A stretch of 64,000 nucleotides of DNA from DAOUJI01 sp965224415 (GTDB lineage: Bacteria > Chloroflexota > Dehalococcoidia > Lucifugimonadales > JAGWBF01). Location: assembly GCA_965224415.1 (NCBI GenBank), contig CBDCZB010000003.1, forward strand, positions 248,001-312,000, read 5' to 3'. Numbering within the stretch: position 1 is the first letter of the stretch; the number at the start of each line of letters is the position of its first letter. The notes beneath the pieces were generated by a model. It searched no databases. It saw only the letters and a program-made list of their open reading frames with translations, and had not been told where the DNA came from. Positions 7,923-16,647 of this stretch are shown one piece after another. The position numbers and the translations under genes are program-made.

Positions 7923-9104
7923 ATGAACACCGACGCTGTAATCCAAGCTGCCCAAAGCTTCATGCAACAATCGTCCCAGGCCGTGGACGGGTGGTTGATT
8001 CACGACTACCGCTACTCCAACCCCATCATGTGGCAAGCGCTTGGGGGCCGCATCTCCAACGTTACCCGTCCCTGCTGGCTTTACGTGCCGGCTTCGGGAG
8101 AACCCGTCCTCATCGTCCACCATGTGGACGCAGGAAGGTTCCAGAACGTCCCTTTCCGAAAGGACGTGTATAGAAACCGTGAGACCATGATCGAGTCTCT
8201 GGCAAAGGCGCTGCCGTCGGGCAGACGGGTCGCTATGGAGTATTCTCCCCTGGGATCCATTCCCAGGGTCTCCAAGGTGGACGCGGGCACGGTGGAGCTG
8301 GTTCGCGACCTGGGCGTGCAGGTGACATCGTCGGCAGACCTGCTCCAATACGCAACCCAGCGTTGGGGAGAAGCCCAGTTGGCGTCCCACAAACGCTCGG
8401 CGGACAAGCTGGGACGCATCGTGCTAGAGGCTTTCGACTATATCGGAACGAATCTCTCTCCGGGTGTCACAGAACATGCGGTGGCGGAGTTCATCAGGGG
8501 CCGCTTCAGAGAGGAGAACATCCACTCCCCCGACGGCCCCATCGTAGCGGCCAACGGGCATGCCGGCGACCCCCACTACGAGCCGCAGCCCGACGGACCT
8601 CCCTTCAAAGAAGGGGACTGGGTCTTAATTGACCTGTGGGCGCGAGAGGAGTCGGAGGAGGGAGTGTACGCCGACATCACCTGGGTGGCGTATATTGGCG
8701 ACAATCCGCCCCAACGATGCCGGGAAGTGTTCGACATCGTGGTGGAAGCCCGTGACGCCGCCCTGGAGTTCATACAGGAAGCCCACGCCGACGGGCGCAG
8801 CGTAGAGGGGCGAGACGTCGACTACGTAGCCCGCGAGGTGATAACGGGCTACAACTACGGCGACTATTTCACCCACCGGCTGGGCCACAGCATCAGCGGT
8901 GAGGTCCACGGCGACGCTGTGAACCTGGACAGCTTTGAGACCGATGACCGGCGCGCCATAATACCCGGCATATGCTTCTCCATAGAGCCGGGCATATACC
9001 TGCCCGATTTCGGCATGCGCTCGGAGATAGACGTGTACATGTCGGAGGAAGGCCCCGTGCCTACCACCACCATCCAGCGTGAAATCGTCCTGATCCGGCA
9101 CTAG
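7923..9104 (+). CDS. M24 family metallopeptidase (Xaa-Pro aminopeptidase/creatinase-like)
   Basis: 393-residue pita-bread metallopeptidase. The N-terminal half is a creatinase-type domain. The catalytic half has the expected metal-ligand pattern: Asp in LIDLWA and in YADITW, His in HRLGHSISGEVHG, Glu in SIEPGIY and Glu in MRSEIDVY. By family knowledge it is a cytoplasmic dinuclear metal enzyme that releases N-terminal residues before proline or hydrolyses related C-N bonds. It directly follows the SDR-like gene, so both may act on one small molecule, but the substrate cannot be inferred. Confidence 0.88.
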   Translation: MNTDAVIQAAQSFMQQSSQAVDGWLIHDYRYSNPIMWQALGGRISNVTRPCWLYVPASGEPVLIVHHVDAGRFQNVPFRKDVYRNRETMIESLAKALPSGRRVAMEYSPLGSIPRVSKVDAGTVELVRDLGVQVTSSADLLQYATQRWGEAQLASHKRSADKLGRIVLEAFDYIGTNLSPGVTEHAVAEFIRGRFREENIHSPDGPIVAANGHAGDPHYEPQPDGPPFKEGDWVLIDLWAREESEEGVYADITWVAYIGDNPPQRCREVFDIVVEARDAALEFIQEAHADGRSVEGRDVDYVAREVITGYNYGDYFTHRLGHSISGEVHGDAVNLDSFETDDRRAIIPGICFSIEPGIYLPDFGMRSEIDVYMSEEGPVPTTTIQREIVLIRH

Positions 9105-9157
9105 ACCGACCCACACGCCACCCCGCCTTTCCCACAGCCCTTAGCCGGGAGGGAAAA

Positions 9158-9619
9158 ATGAGCGACCGCACAGAGGCAGACCCCGGAGGCCCCAGCGGCA
9201 GAACGCACTATCTTGTTTCGTGTGTGAGGCGGAAGAGTCCCGCGCCGGCCCCAGCCAAGGAACTCTACACCTCCGACTGGTTCCGCAAGGCGCGGGAATA
9301 CGTGGAGAGGACAGGTCAACCGTGGTCCATCTTGTCTGCGAAGCATGGCCTGCTCCACCCGGAGACAGTCATCGAGCCATACGACAAGACGCTGAGAACC
9401 ATGCCCATCGACCAGCGGCGTGGTTGGGCGCAGCGTGTCTTGGTGGACATCGAGCGTGGCCTCGGAGACGCCGAGTCAGTCGTGCTTCTGACCAGCCGAC
9501 GCTACCGTGAATTCCTTGAGCTCTCCCTGAGGGAGCGGGGTTTCGACGTGCAAGTTCCCATGAAAGGACTGCGCATCGGTGAACAGCTTGCATGGCTCAA
9601 ACGCCAACTCAGCCCATGA
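9158..9619 (+). CDS. DUF6884-like protein
   Basis: 153-residue protein. The core LVSCVRRKSP, ELYTSDWFRKAREYVE and WSILSAKHGLL matches the pattern of DUF6884 proteins, which are often found in mobile and accessory regions and have no established function. A strong ribosome site (GGGAGG) sits just before the ATG at 9158. I see no signal peptide or membrane segment. The C terminus carries a charged amphipathic end (GEQLAWLKRQL). It is a single gene between the M24 peptidase and the toxin-antitoxin pair. Confidence 0.75.
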   Translation: MSDRTEADPGGPSGRTHYLVSCVRRKSPAPAPAKELYTSDWFRKAREYVERTGQPWSILSAKHGLLHPETVIEPYDKTLRTMPIDQRRGWAQRVLVDIERGLGDAESVVLLTSRRYREFLELSLRERGFDVQVPMKGLRIGEQLAWLKRQLSP

Positions 9620-9694
9620 CAAGCCGTCTCGCCGACTTCCCATAGATGGGAATCAGATACAGCCACTTCCTCGATAGCGTCGTCGCCGGAATAA

Positions 9695-9713
9695 TGTTAT
9701 CATATTGTTATCA
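9695..9713 (+). promoter_or_regulatory. Tandem TGTTATCA repeats, probable antitoxin operator
   Basis: Two identical 8-bp repeats TGTTATCA at 9695-9702 and 9706-9713, 11 bp apart, about one helical turn, ending 18 bases before the ribbon-helix-helix antitoxin start. Antitoxins of this fold commonly bind paired sites in their own promoter. Operator function is inferred from position and spacing only. Confidence 0.6.
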
Positions 9714-9731
9714 CTTGCCTGAGAATGCCAT

Positions 9732-9989
9732 ATGGCAACCGTAAACGTGCGACGTTTGGACGATGAAGTCGTTAGGCGGCTAAAACGCCGAGCCGCTGAG
9801 AACAATCGCTCCCTCGAGAGCGAGGCCCGCCACATTTTGGAACAGGCCGCCGAGGCTGGCACGGTCGAAAAGGTCACGACATTCCGGGCCTTGGCGGAGG
9901 GTCTGCGAAAGAAGACCAACAACCGTCCTCAAACCCCATCGCATATTTTGATCAGAGAAGACCGCGACAACGGACATGGTCCTGAATAA
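9732..9989 (+). CDS. FitA-like ribbon-helix-helix antitoxin
   Basis: 85-residue small basic protein. The N-terminal MATVNVRRLDDEVVRRLKRRAAENNRS segment is a ribbon-helix-helix DNA-binding domain of the FitA/VapB class. The C-terminal 40 residues would wrap around the PIN toxin. The stop overlaps the toxin start by one base (TAATG), a typical translational coupling. By family knowledge it neutralises the toxin and represses the operon; the tandem TGTTATCA sites just upstream are likely targets. Confidence 0.85.
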   Translation: MATVNVRRLDDEVVRRLKRRAAENNRSLESEARHILEQAAEAGTVEKVTTFRALAEGLRKKTNNRPQTPSHILIREDRDNGHGPE

Positions 9990-10414
9990 TGCGATTGGTG
10001 GTTGATGCCAGCGTCGCCGTCAAATGGTTTGTCGAAGAGGAAGGCTCTGACGCAGCCGATCGCCTGCTTGATGGGAGCCACGATCTCTTTGCCCCTCGCC
10101 TGCTGGCGTCGGAGGTCGGCAACGCGTTATGGCGAAAAGTCCACAGGGGGGAGATAGAGAGAAGCCGCGCCGGAGCGCTGGCCGCTGCCATTCCCGATAT
10201 GGCCGTCAGTTGGGCAAGCGATGAAGGCATTTCTTCCGATGCGGTCCGCTTATCCCTGGCGCTGGACCGTCCTGTATATGACTGTCTCTATCTCGCTCTG
10301 GCGTATCGAATAAGCGCGACATTGGTAACGGCTGACACCCGTTTTGTAAATGCGCTGGCGGGAACGGAGCATGGCGAAGCGGCGGTTACACTGGACAGCC
10401 TCCCATTAAAATGA
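9989..10414 (+). CDS. PIN-domain toxin (VapC/FitB-like ribonuclease)
   Basis: 141-residue PIN-domain protein. The four acidic residues of the metal site are visible: Asp in VVDASVAVKWF, Glu in ASEVGNALW, Asp in VYDCLYLALA and Asp in TADTRF. Family members cut tRNA, rRNA or mRNA when free of the antitoxin. It overlaps the antitoxin gene by one base. Length and motifs are normal, so the toxin is probably functional. Confidence 0.88.
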   Translation: MRLVVDASVAVKWFVEEEGSDAADRLLDGSHDLFAPRLLASEVGNALWRKVHRGEIERSRAGALAAAIPDMAVSWASDEGISSDAVRLSLALDRPVYDCLYLALAYRISATLVTADTRFVNALAGTEHGEAAVTLDSLPLK

Positions 10415-10504
10415 CCGGGGCTGGCCGCAGCCGCGCGACCAGGATGGTGTGCGCTCAAACTTGAGCACTGGGCTTGGGGGATAGAGTCAGCGAACGTTGC
10501 CGAT

Positions 10505-10535
10505 GGGCTGTCGGGGTTTCAAGCCCCGACGGCCC
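10505..10535 (-). terminator. Hairpin after tldE-like gene
   Basis: A 12-bp stem with one G-U pair (10505-10516 with 10524-10535, 7-base loop) abuts the stop codon of the minus-strand tldE-like gene. It lacks a T run, so it may act as a mRNA 3'-end stabiliser or a repeat-type palindrome rather than a classical terminator. Confidence 0.55.
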
Positions 10536-12101
10536 TTAGAACACCTGCTCCATGTACTCGCCGATTTCCGACAGGTGGAAGTCGGCCACCGCCACCTCGG
10601 GCGCCCACACTATCTGGTCAGAAGACCAGCGTATCGTCCCCTTGCGTTCCGCCCCGATTCCCAGGATGTTCCTCAGCACGTTGTGGACGTTCTCGTTCAT
10701 ACGCAGGGTGTTGGGCTTGATGGGAGCCGCGAGTCTGCCGTCTTTGATCATGTAGGAGTCGCCGATGACTGTGCCGCTGAAGTCTCCCGCTCCAATTCCG
10801 TTGACGGGATAGGTGTACCATATCCGGCCGATGTAGAGGCCGTCGCCGACGCGCCGCAGCAGTTCCTCATTGGTGCAGGGATCGGCGCTCTCGATAATCA
10901 AGTTGGTGGGGGTCACGCCGGGAGACGCGTCGAAGTTCCGTCCGCCGCCCCTTCCGCTGCGGAAACCGTTGCGGGGAGACAACGCCGCAGCCACTCCCTT
11001 GGGGTCCACTCCCAGCTTTTCGCTTCCCTTGGGGTCGTTGAGAAGCCGCTGGGTCTCATAATAGTTGGACAGAAGCCCGACAAGGGAGCCCCCTCGAATG
11101 AGGTCGACTCTTCCCGTGGGAAGACCCTCATCCGTGATGGATTTGCTGGCCGCAAGACCTGCCGCCGAGCCGTCGTCGTAGATGCTCAACGTCTCATCGG
11201 CCACCTGCTGGCCGAACTTGCCCATGTAGGTTGAAGCCCCAGCGTAGAACATCTCCGCATAGAGGCTGGGCATCAGAATCCACTCCAATATCTCAGTGAG
11301 CGTCTGCGGACCGAGGACCACACGATAGGCTCCCGTCTCAACCCGCTGGCCATTGACTGACGCTATAGCGTTCCGGGCGGCCTCGGCCCCAGCCTCTCCC
11401 GTCAAGTCCGAAAGGCGGCTTCCCACAGACCAGCCGCTCCCCTTGGCCGCAGCGTCTTCCAGCATGGCCGTGGCGAAGGACATGACCAACGTTGACTCGT
11501 CCGATTGGACTTGGGGCATGTGAGTGGAAGCTATGGCCATCCGTTCCTGCAGCATGATTACGTCGCCGCCCAGGATGACTCCCAGGTCTCTCACTCCTTC
11601 AGGCGACCCGGCCAGGTTCAGCAGGTCTTCCGAGGTCCCTATAGTCTCCAGAGTCCGCTCCACCGTCTGCCATCCGGCGGCGACCATCTTGCCGCTCTTA
11701 ATACGCATGACGGCTGGGTCGTGGTACTTAGACAAGCCGGGAGTCTCTCCAGTAGGCTTGGGCAGGGACACATACTCCCTGTCCACCACGGCGCCCTGAC
11801 GGGCCTTTTCCAACGCCTTCCTCACTCCCTCCAAAGACAGGTCCGTTGGCTCGCTGCCGAACCCGGTCTTGACCCCGTCGTCTGTGGAGAACGCCACACG
11901 GATGCCCAGGCCGTAGGACTCCAGCGACTTGGGTTCTTCCACGCCATTGCTGGGTATACGGGACGTGTAGTTGAGCCGTACCGTCAGGTTGCCGTTCGCC
12001 GCGGCGAACACTTCTGCCTCAGACACGTCAGGCTGAGCTTTGAGATACGCCAAGCCTTCTTTGACTGACCTGCGTAATCGGCTTATAGGCGTCAGGGGCA
12101 T
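10536..12101 (-). CDS. TldD/PmbA family protein, TldE-like subunit
   Basis: 521-residue PmbA/TldE-type protein. In E. coli TldD and TldE form a heterodimeric metalloprotease; TldE lacks the zinc motif and shapes the cavity. This protein has no HExxH, consistent with the TldE role. Family-typical segments include ESYGLGIRVAFSTDDGVKTGFGS near the N terminus and the late ESADPCTNEELL and GDFSGTVIGDSYMIKDGRL. A good ribosome site (GGAGAAGTG) precedes the ATG. It lies 49 bases after the tldD-like gene in the same operon. Confidence 0.85.
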   Translation of the reverse strand: MPLTPISRLRRSVKEGLAYLKAQPDVSEAEVFAAANGNLTVRLNYTSRIPSNGVEEPKSLESYGLGIRVAFSTDDGVKTGFGSEPTDLSLEGVRKALEKARQGAVVDREYVSLPKPTGETPGLSKYHDPAVMRIKSGKMVAAGWQTVERTLETIGTSEDLLNLAGSPEGVRDLGVILGGDVIMLQERMAIASTHMPQVQSDESTLVMSFATAMLEDAAAKGSGWSVGSRLSDLTGEAGAEAARNAIASVNGQRVETGAYRVVLGPQTLTEILEWILMPSLYAEMFYAGASTYMGKFGQQVADETLSIYDDGSAAGLAASKSITDEGLPTGRVDLIRGGSLVGLLSNYYETQRLLNDPKGSEKLGVDPKGVAAALSPRNGFRSGRGGGRNFDASPGVTPTNLIIESADPCTNEELLRRVGDGLYIGRIWYTYPVNGIGAGDFSGTVIGDSYMIKDGRLAAPIKPNTLRMNENVHNVLRNILGIGAERKGTIRWSSDQIVWAPEVAVADFHLSEIGEYMEQVF

Positions 12102-12150
12102 ATCACTTCTCCGCCTTGGAATTGGATGGCCTTAAGCTGTGTGGGGCAGG

Positions 12151-13719
12151 TTACGCCACCGGGCCTGTGAGACGGGCGATGCCACGCATGGTGGGCCCGC
12201 CGTTGCTCATGCGCTTGGCCTGCATGGGCTGGCCCTTGCCGCAGTTGGGCACGGGATACATCTTAAAGTCGGAGCCAACGGCGTCGATGCTCATAAAGTA
12301 GTCTCGTGAGTCGGACGTGATTCCGCCGTCCCTGTACAGCTGGCCCAGCTGGCCGTTCTTTATCTCATAGACCTTCACCGCGGTAATGCGGAAGTTCTCC
12401 CTGGCCTCTGACACGGAGGGTATGCGGTGGCCGGAGACGTAGTATCCATCCTCTACTTCGCTGATAATCTGCTGCGGGTCCTGCTCGCCGGGTGCGAATA
12501 CGGTATTGGTCATACGAATCAGGGGAACAAGGCTTGCCTCGGTGGCCCTAGAGGAGCCGTTGGCCTCAGCCCCCAGAATGGCGGCTGTCTGGCGATTGTT
12601 CAGGAACTCCTCCATTACGCCGTCTCGGATATGGTAGGCCCGGCGGGCGGGAGTCCCGTCGTGGTCGTACTTGAAGGACCCGAACCCCTCCATGGTGGGA
12701 TCGGAGAAGGCGTTCACCAGAGGCGAGGCGATGGGCTTGCCCATCTGGTTGTCTTTCATGTCTCTGAAGAACCAGCTGCGCCCGGCGTAGGAAGTCTCAT
12801 ATTTGAGGGCCCGGTCCAACTCCGACGGGTGCCCCACCACCTCGTGCACCAGGAGAGTGTTGAAGTGGGGGTCGATGACCACCGTCACGTCCTTGTCTGG
12901 AGGCCTCAGCGGAGGCGCGTTCACGACTTCCACGGCATCGACGCCCAGCTTCTTGCAAAATGAGATGAAGTCGGGCAGTACGATGGGGCCGTTGTCGTAA
13001 CCCTCCGTAAGAATCTCCCATCCCCGCTGGTGGCCGGTGAAGTCGTATATCTCCATCGTGCCGTGGTCGGCAGCGCATATCGCCACGACGAACCCTTCCG
13101 TCTGGGCGAAGCTCTGGTCGATGTCTGCGCCTTCGGAGCTGCAGAACAGCTCCCGCAGCACAAAGGTCCCCGCAGAGGCCGCTGTGTACACCACCTGGTC
13201 ACTGGCTTGGGCGGCCTTGCAGCCATCCAGAGCCATGCCCATAACGTCATTGAGGTGCACGGACCGAGGGTCTATCTTGTATACGGCTTCGACCGTGTCC
13301 TGAGCGATGGGAACAGAGGCCAGCGTTGGGTTGGAGAGGCTCGCTCCCAATGCTCCCAAACGCTTCCTGGCGGACGCTTTCATCCTGGCGCTGGCCCTGG
13401 CCCTGTCGTGGGCCTGGGTGATGCCTTCCATGATGACGTGGCCTATCCGGTCGACGTCAGCGGCTCCAAGGATGCGACCATAAAACCCTGGAGCGGTAAC
13501 GCGTCCTCCCGAAATGACACGTACGCCAAAGTCGAAGGCATAGTCCTCCGCTGAAGCCTTCTCGTTTCCGTTTTCGGCGACGGCTCCTTTTTCTTCCCGC
13601 ACCTGCATACGGACGTCGCAATACTCCAAGCCGGGGAGACGCTTGGCGTCATCGTTGACTATTGAGACCAGTTGAGGCCTGATTTTGTCCAGCAGGCCCA
13701 CTTCCACTCTTTCAGACAT
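12151..13719 (-). CDS. tldD: TldD-like metalloprotease subunit
   Basis: 522-residue TldD-family protein and likely catalytic subunit. The zinc-binding motif is HEVVGHPSELD near residue 295, followed by the family segments SYAGRSWFF and GSFKYDHDGTPA. Known TldD/E proteases degrade unfolded peptides and trim ribosomally made peptides such as microcin precursors or CcdA. It lies 35 bases downstream of ilvD and 49 bases upstream of the tldE-like gene, so the three form one transcription unit. The start has GGAAG in front. No peptide-modification gene is nearby, so a housekeeping role is most likely. Confidence 0.87.
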   Translation of the reverse strand: MSERVEVGLLDKIRPQLVSIVNDDAKRLPGLEYCDVRMQVREEKGAVAENGNEKASAEDYAFDFGVRVISGGRVTAPGFYGRILGAADVDRIGHVIMEGITQAHDRARASARMKASARKRLGALGASLSNPTLASVPIAQDTVEAVYKIDPRSVHLNDVMGMALDGCKAAQASDQVVYTAASAGTFVLRELFCSSEGADIDQSFAQTEGFVVAICAADHGTMEIYDFTGHQRGWEILTEGYDNGPIVLPDFISFCKKLGVDAVEVVNAPPLRPPDKDVTVVIDPHFNTLLVHEVVGHPSELDRALKYETSYAGRSWFFRDMKDNQMGKPIASPLVNAFSDPTMEGFGSFKYDHDGTPARRAYHIRDGVMEEFLNNRQTAAILGAEANGSSRATEASLVPLIRMTNTVFAPGEQDPQQIISEVEDGYYVSGHRIPSVSEARENFRITAVKVYEIKNGQLGQLYRDGGITSDSRDYFMSIDAVGSDFKMYPVPNCGKGQPMQAKRMSNGGPTMRGIARLTGPVA

Positions 13720-13754
13720 CTTTCAACTTCCGTTCTGAATTTGGATCGAGTACT

Positions 13755-15443
13755 CTAGCTGGTTACGGCCCCCGAAGAGGCAGAGGACACCAGGCGGGCG
13801 TATTTTGCCAGAGCGCCGACGGAATATCTTGACTCAGGGGCCTGCCACGCGCGGCGTCGCCGTTCCATCTCCTCGTCGGGAACATCCACTGCCAGCAGAC
13901 GTCGTGGAATGTCCAGAGTGACCAAGTCCCCGTCGTTGACCAGTCCGATGGGGCCTCCCACCGCGGCCTCCGGAGCTATGTGGCCTGCCATGAGGCCGCG
14001 AGTGGCTCCAGAAAAGCGCCCGTCAGTCACCAGGGCCACCTGCTCGCCCAGTCCTTGTCCGACCAGCGCCGCAGTCACTCCCAGCATCTCACGCATTCCG
14101 GGTCCGCCCTTGGGTCCCTCATACCGTATGACCACTACGTCTCCTGCTTGAATCTCCTGGCGCCGTATAGCCGCAAAGGCGTCCTCTTCCCGGTCGAATA
14201 CTCGCGCCGGACCCGTTTGCTGGATGTGGCCCTGGCTGGCCGAGACCTTGACGACGGCGCCCTCCGGGGCCAGGTTCCCCTTCAGGATAACCAAGCCTCC
14301 GGTGGGCGCCAGGGGCTGGCCCACTTGGGCCACCACTGGCTGGTCTTCGACCACGTCCAGAGCTGCAAGGTTCTCCTCAATGGTCCTTCCCGTGATCGTT
14401 AGCTGGCTGCCGTCCAGCAGTCCAGCCGACAGCAACCGCTTCATAACGAGGGGAACGCCTCCCACCCGGTCCAGGTCCGACATGACATACCGTCCGCCCG
14501 GCTTCATGTCGGCAATATAGGGAGTATTGGAGCTGATGCGGTCGAAGTCGTCTATGTCCAAATCAACCTTGGTCTCATGGGCGACTGCCAGCAGATGGAG
14601 CACGGCATTGGTGGAGCCTCCCATCGCGGACACGACAGTGATGGCGTTTTCGAAGGCCTGACGGGTCATGATGTCCCTGGGCTTGATTCCCCTTTCCAAG
14701 CAACTCATCACCGCTTGGCCGGCCTCCACGGAGCTTGACAGCCTGCGCCCGTCTATGGCCGGAATGGAGGCGGCGCCCGGCAGAGACATCCCAATGGCCT
14801 CGATGGCGGCGGCCATAGTGTTGGCCGTGAACAGACCGGCGCAGGAGCCCTCGCCAGGACATGCGCAGGACTCTAGGGAGGTCAAGTCCTGAGTGGACAT
14901 CGCTCCTTTGGAATGGGCGCCGACGGCCTCGAACACGTCCTGAATGTTCACGTCCCTCTCAAGGAATTGCCCAGGCATTATGGAGCCGCCGTATATGAAG
15001 ACGGACGGGATGTTCAGCCGAGCGGCGGCCATGAGGCAGCCAGGGAGGTTCTTGTCGCACCCGGCGATGGTCACCAACCCGTCGAACCGCTGGCCGAACG
15101 CGACCACCTCTATGGAATCGGCTATGACCTCCCGGCTGATGAGGGATGCCTTCATCCCTTCCGTACCCATGGATATGCCGTCGCTGACGGTGATGGTTCC
15201 GAACTGGAAAGGCGTGCCCCCAGAAGAAATCACTCCTTCCCTTACCGGCTCGACCAGCTTGCCCAGATGTACGTTGCAGGGGGTGATGTCGCTGGCGAGG
15301 TTGGCGATGCCAATGAAAGGCTTGTCCAGGTCTTCCCGGCTGAGGCCCATAGCCAGAAGCATTGCCCTGGCTGGCGCCCTGTCGGGACCCTCGGTGATGT
15401 CACGGCTCATGTGCTTTAGACCGGCGCCGCTGGCGGTTGCCAT
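13755..15443 (-). CDS. ilvD: Dihydroxy-acid dehydratase
   Basis: 562-residue IlvD, normal length. It dehydrates 2,3-dihydroxy-isovalerate or -methylvalerate in valine and isoleucine synthesis using an Fe-S cluster. Cluster cysteines are visible in GCDKNLPGC and CACPGEGSCAGLFTANTM, and the C-terminal ALVTDGRFSGATRG segment is typical. A strong ribosome site (AAAGGAGGAACT) precedes the ATG. It heads an operon with tldD and tldE. No T-box or leader peptide was recognised upstream. Confidence 0.95.
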   Translation of the reverse strand: MATASGAGLKHMSRDITEGPDRAPARAMLLAMGLSREDLDKPFIGIANLASDITPCNVHLGKLVEPVREGVISSGGTPFQFGTITVSDGISMGTEGMKASLISREVIADSIEVVAFGQRFDGLVTIAGCDKNLPGCLMAAARLNIPSVFIYGGSIMPGQFLERDVNIQDVFEAVGAHSKGAMSTQDLTSLESCACPGEGSCAGLFTANTMAAAIEAIGMSLPGAASIPAIDGRRLSSSVEAGQAVMSCLERGIKPRDIMTRQAFENAITVVSAMGGSTNAVLHLLAVAHETKVDLDIDDFDRISSNTPYIADMKPGGRYVMSDLDRVGGVPLVMKRLLSAGLLDGSQLTITGRTIEENLAALDVVEDQPVVAQVGQPLAPTGGLVILKGNLAPEGAVVKVSASQGHIQQTGPARVFDREEDAFAAIRRQEIQAGDVVVIRYEGPKGGPGMREMLGVTAALVGQGLGEQVALVTDGRFSGATRGLMAGHIAPEAAVGGPIGLVNDGDLVTLDIPRRLLAVDVPDEEMERRRRAWQAPESRYSVGALAKYARLVSSASSGAVTS

Positions 15444-15548
15444 AGTTCCTCCTTTGACGAGAGAGGCCCCGAAATAACGCCTCCCAAGGGACCGAATTAC
15501 CGGGAAACCATCATGCTGCTGTCAATGAAGCTTGTATGCGTCAGGCCC

Positions 15549-15554
15549 ATTATA
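15549..15554 (-). promoter_or_regulatory. Possible -10 box upstream of ilvD
   Basis: On the minus strand the sequence is TATAAT about 105 bases before the ilvD start. No good -35 lies at the expected distance, so this is only a candidate. It would leave a leader of about 100 nt. Confidence 0.3.
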
Positions 15555-15590
15555 TGTACGTTTGGCAGGCGCCGCCACAACACTGCTCTA

Positions 15591-16553
15591 TCAGAAGGGC
15601 AATTCCTGGCCTACGCCCCTTTCACGGGCCTTCTTATATACGTGGAGGGCCGCCGCCACATCCTCCAAAGCCACTCCCTGGGACTCAAAGAGCGTCACGT
15701 CAGCAGCCTCCGGGCGACCTGCGATCTTTCTGGTGACTAGGTCGGCCAACGTTGCGACCTTGGTCCAGCGGAACGCTCCCCGCTCAGCCGGCCAAATCAG
15801 GTCGCCGCATTCCGCCTTGGCCTGGTCCAAATCGTCGACGACTATGACCGGTGATCGGGTCACTGTCTCCTCGTCGACCTCTCGACGCAGCCAGTGGTTG
15901 CCCCCGGCAGCGTTGACGTGGGCCCCGTCCTTGAGCCATTCGCCCATTAGCACAGGGTCTCTGGAGTCCGTAATTGTGACAGCGATGTCCGCGCCGCGAA
16001 TGCACTCCTCGGCGCTGGCCGCAGGAGTCACCTCCACGTCCAACCGCTGGGACATTCTGGAAGCGAAAGCCTCGCGGTTCGCAGCGTTCCGACTGAAGGC
16101 ACGGACGCGCTTGATGGGTCGGACCGCGCATATTGCTTCCACCTGGCTCCTGGCCTGAAACCCGGTGCCGAGTATACCCACGGTGTCGGCGTCCTCGGAG
16201 GCCATAAACCTGGTGGCCAGACCGGAGGCCGCTCCGGTCCGTATCTGTCCTAGCGTTCCCGCTTCCATAACGGACAACAACCCACCACTATCCCCGTCGT
16301 AAAGCATCATGAGGAACTTGCTTTCACCCCGCGGGAACGTGGTGTAGGCCTTGTAGCCGAACCCTGTCATGTCGGAAGCGATGGCGGCGGCCGACATCAG
16401 GTGCAGAAAGCCCCTGGGAAGTCGAATGCCATTGCGGGGAACGTTCTCAGCCAGGCCGCTGGACGAGTGGATGAACGCCGTCTCCAACGCGTCGATGCAC
16501 TCCTTCATGGTCAACAGTCCCCGGACTTCGCTTTCGTTTAGAAAAAGGGCCAT
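15591..16553 (-). CDS. Ornithine cyclodeaminase/mu-crystallin family protein
   Basis: 320-residue member of the OCD/mu-crystallin family, NAD(P)-dependent enzymes acting on amino or imino acids (ornithine cyclodeaminase, alanine dehydrogenase, ketimine reductase). The Rossmann motif VGILGTGFQARSQVEA is near residue 125; GAASGLATRFMA and GAHVNAAGGNHW are family segments. The ATG follows GGAGGTCCG. It is transcribed toward ilvD but is separated from it by about 150 bases, so it is probably its own unit or the tail of the hopanoid-side transcript. Substrate unknown. Confidence 0.85.
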   Translation of the reverse strand: MALFLNESEVRGLLTMKECIDALETAFIHSSSGLAENVPRNGIRLPRGFLHLMSAAAIASDMTGFGYKAYTTFPRGESKFLMMLYDGDSGGLLSVMEAGTLGQIRTGAASGLATRFMASEDADTVGILGTGFQARSQVEAICAVRPIKRVRAFSRNAANREAFASRMSQRLDVEVTPAASAEECIRGADIAVTITDSRDPVLMGEWLKDGAHVNAAGGNHWLRREVDEETVTRSPVIVVDDLDQAKAECGDLIWPAERGAFRWTKVATLADLVTRKIAGRPEAADVTLFESQGVALEDVAAALHVYKKARERGVGQELPF

Positions 16554-16647
16554 CGGACCTCCAGAAATTCTTCTTTCGGAAGCGTTTGCTCAACCCAACG
16601 GACCGTAGAATATTTTGAAGGGGCGGGCCGTGTCCATTGCTCCGCCA

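Noticed and set aside
9637..9652. TTCCCAT/ATGGGAA inverted repeat as terminator
   Set aside because: The two-base loop is too tight and no T run follows; left unassigned.
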